Origin: CAXMRP01 sp964196155
Lineage (GTDB): Bacteria; Pseudomonadota; Alphaproteobacteria; Rhizobiales; Afifellaceae
Length of the DNA stretch: 11,713 nt
Assembly (NCBI GenBank): GCA_964196155.1
Contig: CAXMRP010000116.1
Span: forward strand, 1-11,713
Reading direction: 5' to 3'
This document shows positions 6,825 to 11,713 of this stretch, one piece after another. How positions within the stretch are numbered: the stretch's first letter is position 1; the number at the start of each line of letters is the position of its first letter. Below the pieces are notes generated by a model that did not search any database, was not told where the DNA came from, and saw only the letters and a list, made by a program, of their open reading frames with translations. Made by a program: the position numbers and the translations under genes.

Positions 6825-7787
6825 TTATTCTTTGTCGCGCCTTTTCAACCAGCCGAACTTCAAGCCCATGATCCCGCCGGGCAGATAGATGATCGTCAGA
6901 ATGTAGATGGCGCCAATAACCATCAGCCAGCGCTCGGTGAAGGCGCTGAGGAAGTTCTGCAGGAAGATGATTACGCCAGCCCCCAGGGCCGGGCCGACCA
7001 GGGTTCCGGGACCGCCCATGATGACCATCAGGAAAGCCTCGAAAGATGCCGTGATTTCCAGGTCCGATGGACTCACAAAGCCGTTGTAGTAGGCCCACAA
7101 TATGCCCGAGACGCTGGCGAACGATCCGGCCACCACATAGCTCAGATATTTGTGCAGCCAGGTGTTGTAGCCTAGGACCTTCATGCGGGATTCGCTTTCG
7201 CGGATTCCCTTCAGGCTTTGGCCGAACGGCGAACTGAGAAACAGGTAGATAAGCCCGAATACCGCAAGATAGATGGCCAGGACGAAATAGTAGAAGGTCG
7301 CCTCGTCCCACATGGAGATTGTCTCACCGAAGTCGGGACGCGGAATACCGGCAATACCATTGTCGCCTGAGGTCATGTCGACCCACCTGAAGGCGAGGCC
7401 CCAGACGATCATGCTCAGCGCCAGCGTGATCATCAGGAAATAGACCCCCTTTGTATGCGCCACCAGCAGGCCGAAGACCGCCGCAACGAGGGTCGACAGA
7501 AAAATTGCGCTGATCATGCATCCCCAGAAGCCCACCTGGTAGCGGGTGCTCAATATGGCGACCGCATAGGCGGCGACACCAAAGAAGGCGGCGTGACCGA
7601 ATGAGGGCAGGCCGGTATAGCCCATCAGGATATCGAGGCTCATTGCCAGGATGCCGAATATCAGGATCAGAGTCAGGATGCTCAGCCAATAGGTCGAAAT
7701 GATCGGCGGCGCCGCCAGCAACAGACCGGCGATGCCGAGAAACCAGAAAGCCTTTTTCGGACCGGCGATCATCGCGCGCTCCCTCAT
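6825..7787 (-). CDS. livM: Branched-chain amino acid-type ABC transporter permease LivM
   Basis: 320-residue inner-membrane permease that forms the translocation pore with LivH. The sequence is mostly hydrophobic helices, eight or more. The LivM motifs are clear: LAMSLDILMGYTGLPSFGHAAFFGVAAYAVAIL near the N-terminus, and the ATPase-coupling segment FGQSLKGIRESESRMKVLGYN with KYLSYVVAGSFASVSGILWAYYNGFVSPS after it. The charged tail KFGWLKRRDKE is typical. I used the ATG at 7787, which overlaps the livH stop as ATGA (translational coupling). The ATG at 7772 has a GGGAG four bases before it and is an equally fair start, giving 315 residues. The frame is also open far upstream inside livH, but that stretch is out-of-frame livH sequence and not protein. 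Confidence 0.93.
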   Translation of the reverse strand: MRERAMIAGPKKAFWFLGIAGLLLAAPPIISTYWLSILTLILIFGILAMSLDILMGYTGLPSFGHAAFFGVAAYAVAILSTRYQVGFWGCMISAIFLSTLVAAVFGLLVAHTKGVYFLMITLALSMIVWGLAFRWVDMTSGDNGIAGIPRPDFGETISMWDEATFYYFVLAIYLAVFGLIYLFLSSPFGQSLKGIRESESRMKVLGYNTWLHKYLSYVVAGSFASVSGILWAYYNGFVSPSDLEITASFEAFLMVIMGGPGTLVGPALGAGVIIFLQNFLSAFTERWLMVIGAIYILTIIYLPGGIMGLKFGWLKRRDKE

Positions 7788-8635
7788 GCCCGTCCGAACA
7801 GGCCGCTCGGCTTGATGGCAAGGACGATGGCCATCGGCAGGAACAGCGTGAAGTATGAAAGGTCGGGGACAAGCGCCTTGCCGAAGGTGTCGACCATGCC
7901 GACCAGGATGCTGCCGACGGCGGCGCCCTTCAGGCTGCCCATGCCGCCGACGATGACAACGACGAAGGCCAGCGGCAGGATGTCGAAATCGATGCCCGCA
8001 TAAACGCCCAGAAACGGTGCGCCGATGACGCCACCGAAGGCGGCCAGGAATGCGCCCAGCCCGAACATGAAGGACGACACGAACTGCACGTTGATGCCGA
8101 TGCCCTGGGCCATCTCGTTGTCGTCCACCGTGGCCCGGATTTGGGCGCCCAGGCTGGTTTTCTCGTTGAACAGCCAAAGCGCGATGGCCACCAGCACGGC
8201 AACAAGGATGACGAAACTGCGATAGACGGGAAAGATGAGATTGCCAATCTCGAACGACCCGCGAAGGAGCGCGGGGGCCGCTAGGTAAATCGGGTCGCCA
8301 CCCCATATCAACAAGGCCAGATCGCGGAAAATGAGGGCGAATCCCATGGTCATCAGCACCTGCGGGAAGTGGGTGGAATACTTGCGCAGGAAAAGGTGGT
8401 GCATGGCGACGCCGACCAGGGCGATGACCGCTGCCCCGACGATGCAGGCCAAGATGAAGCTGCCGGTCCGGTCAAGGACAGTATAGCCGATATAGCCGCC
8501 AAGCATGAAGTAGGATCCATGCGACACGTTGACGATGTTCATCACACCGAAAATCAATGAAAGTCCGCTGGCCAGCAGGAATAAAAGAGCGCCGAAGGAA
8601 AGGCCGTTGAAACACTGAATGATCCAGTATTCCAT
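7784..8635 (-). CDS. livH: Branched-chain amino acid-type ABC transporter permease LivH
   Basis: 283-residue inner-membrane permease, partner of LivM and first intact gene of the importer operon. Family landmarks are QCFNGLSFGALLFLLASGLSLIFGVMNIVNVSHGSYFMLGGYIGY at the N-terminus, the coupling segment GAQIRATVDDNEMAQGIGIN, and FMFGLGAFLAAFGGVIGAPFLG followed by the Gly-rich FVVVIVGGMGSLKGAAVGSILVG. All are usual for LivH. The ATG at 8635 is set by a GAGGG five bases upstream; an in-frame ATG at 8758 would add a 41-residue polar leader unlike LivH. The stop overlaps the livM start. Since livH opens the importer genes, the main promoter should lie in the 8636-8997 gap unless transcription comes from the damaged dehydrogenase gene upstream. 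Confidence 0.95.
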   Translation of the reverse strand: MEYWIIQCFNGLSFGALLFLLASGLSLIFGVMNIVNVSHGSYFMLGGYIGYTVLDRTGSFILACIVGAAVIALVGVAMHHLFLRKYSTHFPQVLMTMGFALIFRDLALLIWGGDPIYLAAPALLRGSFEIGNLIFPVYRSFVILVAVLVAIALWLFNEKTSLGAQIRATVDDNEMAQGIGINVQFVSSFMFGLGAFLAAFGGVIGAPFLGVYAGIDFDILPLAFVVVIVGGMGSLKGAAVGSILVGMVDTFGKALVPDLSYFTLFLPMAIVLAIKPSGLFGRA

Positions 8636-8640
8636 CCCGG

Positions 8641-8645
8641 CCCTC
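8641..8645 (-). promoter_or_regulatory. Ribosome binding site fixing the livH start
   Basis: GAGGG on the minus strand, five bases before ATG 8635, supports the short livH start over the in-frame ATG at 8758. Confidence 0.65.
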
Positions 8646-8830
8646 AGTGTGACGTCTTTGGGTCGTGTGTCGGTGAGCCGACGCGCCCGATCATCGGTTT
8701 GGGCTTTGCGGCCACTGTTGTGAACGCCAAGGATAGCGTGACTCTGTTCAACGAACACCCCTCATGCGCCAGACCGGCACCGACTTTATGACCGTCTTTT
8801 GGCGGGAGGAATTCATACCCGAATTCAAAG

Positions 8831-8878
8831 CCAACCGGTTATCTGATGTTGCTCATTCACCGTAGGATATCTGGTTGG
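8831..8878. repeat. Spaced inverted repeat upstream of livH, candidate operator
   Basis: Arms 8831-8843 (CCAACCGGTTATC) and 8866-8878 (GATATCTGGTTGG) are complementary at 11 of 13 positions, with 22 bases between. It is about 200 bp upstream of the livH start. It could bind a dimeric regulator at two half sites or form an RNA stem in a long leader. No regulator gene is in the window. Confidence 0.4.
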
Positions 8879-8997
8879 CAATGTCACGTTAGCGGCCAGC
8901 GGCAGCGCGTATATTCGCCGTACTGCGCTCTTATGCAGCAGCAGTCGCCAACGTATCTCCATCCCATCGATACAGCACGGCAATACGGCTACAGCCG

Positions 8998-10014
8998 TCA
9001 GCCATGGTCCAAAATGATCTTCATCCGGTCGGGCACTTCCATGCTCAGCATATCGAGCGCCGTGCCCATCTCGGCGAGCGCCAGGCTATGGGTGACCAGC
9101 GGTTCCAACTGCAATTGGCCGCTTTGCAGGAGATCGATGGAGGCGGGGTAGTCCTCGCCCTTGGCGGCGCGCGCGTTGAGGAAGGCAATTTTCTTGAAAT
9201 AGAGCTGGTAGAACGGCAGCTTGGCGTCCTGTTCGGTGTAGATGCCGAACCCCAGGAGCCGACCCCCGAACCGGGCCAGGTCGATGGCCTCGGCCAGAAC
9301 CGATAGCTTGCCGACGGACTCAATCAACAGATCGGCGCCGCGTCCGTCCGTGGCCTCCATCACCTTATCCCGCGCCTCTTCGCCGGGCGCGACGGTGAGG
9401 TCGGCGCCAAGGCTTTCCGCCATCTGCCGTTTCCAGGGGCTGCGGGTGATACCAATTACCGGACTGGCGCCACGGGCCTTGGCCAACTGGGCATGAAGCT
9501 GGCCGGTTACGCCCAGGCCCATGACCACCACGGCCTCGCCGGGAAAGATGGGTACCAGTCGCTGGGCATGCAGACAGGTGGTCAGCACCTGAATAAGCGA
9601 CGCTTTGCGGTGGTTGGCCCCCTCGGGCAGGGCGTAAATGTTTCCCGCCGGCGCAGCCACGTATTCGGCAAATCCGCCATCGTGATCGCGCCCCAGCAAT
9701 GTGCCATCGGGGCACAGGTGGGTCTGGCCGTGCCGGCAGTGGAAGCAGTGTCCGCAAAACAGCACCGGATCGACGACGACACGCTGGCCCTAGAGAAGGC
9801 CGGCATCGCCGTTCCCCTCGACCACGTGGCCAATCATCTCATGGCCCATGATCAACGGATGATGCACGGGGATGCCGCCGTTGAAAATCTTCAAATCGGT
9901 GCCGCAGATGCCGCTGTGGGTGACGCGGACGAGCACCTCCCCGGGCTTTGGCGAGGGAGAAGCAACATCGCTCATCTGCAAATCGCCGTCGGCGCGTAAG
10001 ACCATAGCCTTCAT
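8998..10014 (-). pseudogene. Zinc-dependent medium-chain alcohol dehydrogenase interrupted by an in-frame TAG
   Basis: Reads as a complete 338-codon MDR enzyme apart from a TAG at codon 75 (9790-9792). Before the stop: SGICGTD (catalytic Cys37, Asp40) and GHE (His58, Glu59). After it, in the same frame: GQRVVVDP, the structural-zinc cluster CGHCFHCRHGQTHLC, a Rossmann GLGVTG motif and a normal C-terminus ending at TGA 8998. The stop falls in the loop where relatives have a variable residue before G-(D/Q)-R-V, so a single base change (for example from AAG, CAG or GAG) explains it. No other lesion is seen, so the event is recent, or the base is a sequencing error, or the amber codon is read through. 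I start at ATG 10014; GGAGG is at 10026-10030, and a TTG at 10032 is also in frame. Zinc ligands are intact here, unlike the operon's other MDR. Relatives include sorbitol, threonine and general alcohol dehydrogenases. Restarting after the stop would lose the catalytic residues. Confidence 0.85.
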
Positions 10015-10046
10015 GAGGGTTTTGTCCTCCAACTCGTCGTCAAGTG

Positions 10047-10146
10047 CCGGTCCATGACCCGCGGATCGACCGGATATTCCGGGCGGATGAGCCTATCATG
10101 CACCGTAGAAACCAGCCTTATGCAGCCCGCGGGCAAGTCTGGTTTC
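10047..10146. promoter_or_regulatory. Dyad-rich region upstream of the interrupted dehydrogenase
   Basis: Several symmetric elements lie 33-132 bp upstream of ATG 10014. CCGGTC/GACCGG occurs at 10047-10052 and 10068-10073. An 8-bp perfect inverted repeat GAAACCAG/CTGGTTTC spans 10108-10115 and 10139-10146, and encloses the perfect palindrome GCCCGCGGGC at 10125-10134. Such nesting fits regulator binding sites for the dehydrogenase promoter. I cannot place the promoter boxes with confidence. Confidence 0.35.
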
Positions 10147-10177
10147 CTGGAACGCGCTGGCATATTTTATTCCCGTC

Positions 10178-10192
10178 TTCGCTTGAAGCGAA
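10178..10192. repeat. Short palindrome
   Basis: TTCGCTT-G-AAGCGAA, perfect 7-bp arms around one central base, in an AT-richer stretch about 165 bp upstream of the interrupted dehydrogenase. Function unknown; it may be an operator half-site pair or chance. Confidence 0.3.
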
Positions 10193-10199
10193 ATTCTAG

Positions 10200-10310
10200 A
10201 CTGTTTTTGATGAAGCAGTCACGATTGCGGTTCGCCTGGCGAGATCTCCATTTGTGCCTGCCGGACCCTCGGTTTCGTCCGTGGTCGGGATGTGCCGCTG
10301 CAAGAACGGC
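10200..10310. other. Stretch without a supported gene
   Basis: Open + frames exist, including one continuous with the FecR-like fragment (from at least 10200), but their translations resemble no family I know before about 10311. Base composition is lower in GC than the operon nearby. I read this as degraded or recombined DNA. Confidence 0.3.
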
Positions 10311-10394
10311 ATCCAGACGCCGTATCTGGCTGCTGTCGTCAAGGGCACAGAATTCGATGTCGAGGTCAAAAAGAAACAGACGCGCGTCAGCGTT
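10311..10394 (+). pseudogene. Fragment of a FecR-like domain
   Basis: The + frame at these positions encodes IQTPYLAAVVKGTEFDVEV followed by KKKQTRVSV, which resembles the conserved core of FecR-domain proteins (TP-x-AAVVKGTEF-x-V, then a strand ending in VSV). Intact domains span about 100 residues within proteins of several hundred; only about 28 residues remain. The frame then runs into the antisense of the recombinase fragment and stops at 10446-10448. No start codon or ribosome site fits a real short gene. FecR proteins sense or transmit envelope signals, but this piece would be inactive. The call rests on a short motif recognised by eye. Confidence 0.5.
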
Positions 10395-10689
10395 CCCGCA
10401 TCATTGTGTCCGCGTGCTTGCGCAGATCGTGGAGCCGCCAATCTTTAGGCTCAGCGGCTGTCAAATCCGCGATGCGCTTGTCGACGGCAGCCTTCGCCTT
10501 TGAGAAGCCACTGAAGGGCCGGGGACCTGTACCAAAGAGATTGCCATGTCCCTCGCGCTGAGGGATCGACTGAATGATTGCAAGGGCAGGGGCGGAGAGG
10601 TGGATCGTATGGCCCGACTTGTTCTTCACCCGGCCGGCAGGCAGCCGGATGAGTTTGCGTTCAAAGTCAATCTCATCCCAGGTTATCAT
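10387..10689 (-). pseudogene. Truncated tyrosine recombinase (phage-type integrase) fragment
   Basis: About 100 residues from the middle of a tyrosine recombinase catalytic domain. It opens with MITWDEIDFERKLIRLP, followed by VKNKSGHTIHLS (the beta hairpin with the catalytic Lys), a PRPFSGFSKAKAAVD helix and WRLHDLRK, the H-x-x-R box with the second catalytic Arg. The first Arg, which should lie just upstream of WDEIDF, is absent: an in-frame TGA sits at 10693-10695. The late His/Trp and nucleophilic Tyr are also absent, since the frame ends soon after HDLRK at 10387. Both ends are lost, so it cannot recombine DNA. The 3' break coincides with the FecR-like fragment on the other strand. It is the scar of an integrative element, such as a prophage or genomic island. 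No tRNA or att repeat is visible beside it. Confidence 0.75.
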
Positions 10690-10929
10690 GGATCAGAGGT
10701 GACCGAAGCCCCGACCCAGCCAATTTTTGTGGCAGCCTTCGTCCACCGCAAGTCCGGCCACATTGAGAAGCATGACCGGTCGGCGGAGGCGAAAATCAGA
10801 GCCGAATGCGGAGCTTGACATTGATGCCCGATTGGAGCTCCGGACAACATTTATGATCGCGGCGCCTTGGCTGCGCGCTGCGCCAGCACGATTGCCACGC
10901 TGCCCAGCATCGCGGCAAAATCTAAATGT
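10690..10929. other. Intergenic remnant between recombinase fragment and DUF2182 gene
   Basis: 240 bp without a gene I can support. On the minus strand a 42-codon frame (10693-10821, beginning MSSSAFGSDFRL, ending GFGHL) lies in phase just before the recombinase fragment but matches no recombinase motif and has no clear ribosome site. A second short minus frame (FAAMLGSVAIVLAQRAAK, about 10855-10920) looks like a hydrophobic helix end; it may be debris of a lost gene or chance. No T-run terminator follows the DUF2182 stop. Confidence 0.3.
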
Positions 10930-11713
10930 TCAACCTGTTGCCGTTGCCGGGAAATCGAAACTGGCGACATTCTGAACGACGATGAGCATTCCCCAGGCCA
11001 GTAGCGCCAGTCCTAGCGGCTGGCTCAGACGCCGGCCCCAGGGCATGTTCTTCTCAATTGCCATGACAGCCCCCAGCGCCAACATCCAGCCGACATTGCC
11101 GGTGCCGACGGCGAACATCAAAAGCATCAGCGCCCAGCAGCAGCCGACGCAGAACAGGCCGTGATGGACGCCGAGCGCAAAGGCCAGGGAATTTTGCCCG
11201 CTGCCGCGCCAGTATTGCGACAGGAAAGACAGCGGCGCACGGCACTTGTCCAGGCACCGGTATTTCAGCGACGAGAACTGAAAGGCCCCCGCCAGGATCA
11301 GCACGCCGGCCCCGAACAACCAGGCGTTCACCTCCAGAAAAGGCACTGCTTCAACCAGTTCGTGCAGGCCCAAGTCGAAGATATGGGCAGCCAGCCCAAA
11401 GCCCAGCCAGACGGTCATGTAACCAGCGATCAACAAGGCGACCAATTGCCGATGGTCGCCGCGCTTTGCCGTCAGCCGCCGGAACATTTCGACCAACGGT
11501 AGGGTCGTCGGCAGCATCATGGCCGCCACCATCAGCACCCAGCCGGCCACATAAAGGCTGGCCTGGTTCACTACACCAAGGTCCAGATCGGCCAGCTCGG
11601 CGTGATTCAGGTAGCGGCCATAAGGAGACCGTTCCCAGACCCACAATGTGATCCAGGCCAGGCCGATCAATCCCGCCATGAGCGGCAGGAAAGGATTAAG
11701 CGGCTTCTTGGTG
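10930..11713 (-). CDS. DUF2182 domain-containing integral membrane protein (5' end probably outside window)
   Basis: Polytopic inner-membrane protein of the DUF2182 family (predicted metal-binding membrane protein). Counting from ATG 11679 there are 249 residues. Family motifs seen: VLMVAAMMLPTTLPL (48-62), GYMTVWLGFGLAAH, SSLKYRCLDKCRAPLSFL with Cys142 and Cys146, HHGLFCVGCCWALMLLMFAVG with His172, His173, Cys177, Cys180 and Cys181, and the conserved EK at 209-210. These Cys/His residues are the likely metal site. Roughly seven hydrophobic segments are visible. The frame stays open upstream of 11679 to the window edge (reading KKPLNPFLPL), so the true start may be outside; ATG 11679 is only the first visible one. 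Biochemical function is not established. The usual DUF1326 partner is not downstream, where only recombinase debris is found, so a partner may have been lost or may lie upstream. Confidence 0.88.
   Translation of the reverse strand, partial: TKKPLNPFLPLMAGLIGLAWITLWVWERSPYGRYLNHAELADLDLGVVNQASLYVAGWVLMVAAMMLPTTLPLVEMFRRLTAKRGDHRQLVALLIAGYMTVWLGFGLAAHIFDLGLHELVEAVPFLEVNAWLFGAGVLILAGAFQFSSLKYRCLDKCRAPLSFLSQYWRGSGQNSLAFALGVHHGLFCVGCCWALMLLMFAVGTGNVGWMLALGAVMAIEKNMPWGRRLSQPLGLALLAWGMLIVVQNVASFDFPATATG

Larger units (their letters stand above)
8636..8997 (-). promoter_or_regulatory. Non-coding leader region of the liv-type operon
   Basis: 362 bp with no gene I can support on either strand. It should hold the operon promoter. 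I see no convincing -35/-10 pair, but two symmetric features occur: a spaced inverted repeat at 8831-8878, and two GAATTC palindromes at 8809-8814 and 8821-8826 separated by six bases. Next to the dehydrogenase stop is a short hairpin (8985-8990 with 8993-8998, ACGGCT/AGCCGT) that lacks a T-run and is a poor terminator. Confidence 0.4.

Noticed and set aside
7788..8306. Upstream extension of the livM frame through livH
   Set aside because: The translation is Arg/Gly-rich out-of-frame livH sequence. LivM motifs begin only after the ATG at 7787 or 7772.
8985..8998. Hairpin ACGGCT/AGCCGT as terminator of the interrupted dehydrogenase
   Set aside because: The loop is only two bases, the stem is six, and no T-run follows on the minus strand.
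10054..10503. 149-codon + frame over the debris zone
   Set aside because: No family similarity, it overlaps both the FecR-like and recombinase fragments in other frames, and it has no convincing ribosome site.
10033..10929. tRNA gene or attachment site next to the recombinase fragment
   Set aside because: I found no tRNA-like cloverleaf or pair of direct repeats flanking the fragment within the window.
1..11713. CRISPR array, retron or toxin-antitoxin module
   Set aside because: No regularly spaced repeats, reverse transcriptase or paired small toxin/antitoxin frames are seen.

Overview
The window is GC-rich DNA with short intergenic gaps and clear Shine-Dalgarno sites. Its gene content (NMT1/THI5-type binding protein, liv-type ABC transporter, acyl-CoA and medium-chain dehydrogenases, DUF2182 membrane protein) suggests an alphaproteobacterium, possibly Hyphomicrobiales or Rhodospirillales. 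This is an inference from gene types and base composition; no rRNA or other taxonomic marker is present.

Layout. On the + strand, the window opens inside a periplasmic binding protein of the NMT1/THI5 type (1-828). Two strong hairpins follow it, then an AhpD-like carboxymuconolactone decarboxylase-family gene (1008-1595). Facing these is a tightly packed minus-strand operon, read from 8635 down to 1627: livH permease, livM permease, a branched-chain-type substrate-binding protein, livG and livF ATPases, an acyl-CoA dehydrogenase, and a zinc-type medium-chain dehydrogenase (MDR). This is a complete HAAT-type importer followed by two oxidoreductases. It most likely imports a small carboxylic or amino acid-like compound and oxidises it as a CoA thioester. 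The substrate cannot be read from the sequence. A perfect 11-bp hairpin lies between the binding-protein gene and livG.

Upstream of livH on the same strand is a second MDR gene (8998-10014). It is whole by family standards except for one in-frame TAG at codon 75. Its 5' flank is rich in inverted repeats. From about 10.2 to 10.93 kb the DNA is debris: a piece of a FecR-like domain on the + strand abuts a tyrosine-recombinase fragment on the minus strand, followed by about 240 bp with no recognisable gene. The window ends in a DUF2182 polytopic membrane protein (minus strand, 10930 to the edge).

Most notable points. Both operon enzymes depart from their families at catalytic positions: the MDR has Gly where the catalytic-zinc Cys should be, and the acyl-CoA dehydrogenase has Asp where the catalytic Glu should be. 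The upstream MDR carries a single amber codon in an otherwise open frame. The recombinase and FecR remnants mark an old recombination junction next to the operon. I did not find a clearly new kind of system; the strongest candidate for something undescribed is the transporter operon with its two catalytically atypical enzymes.
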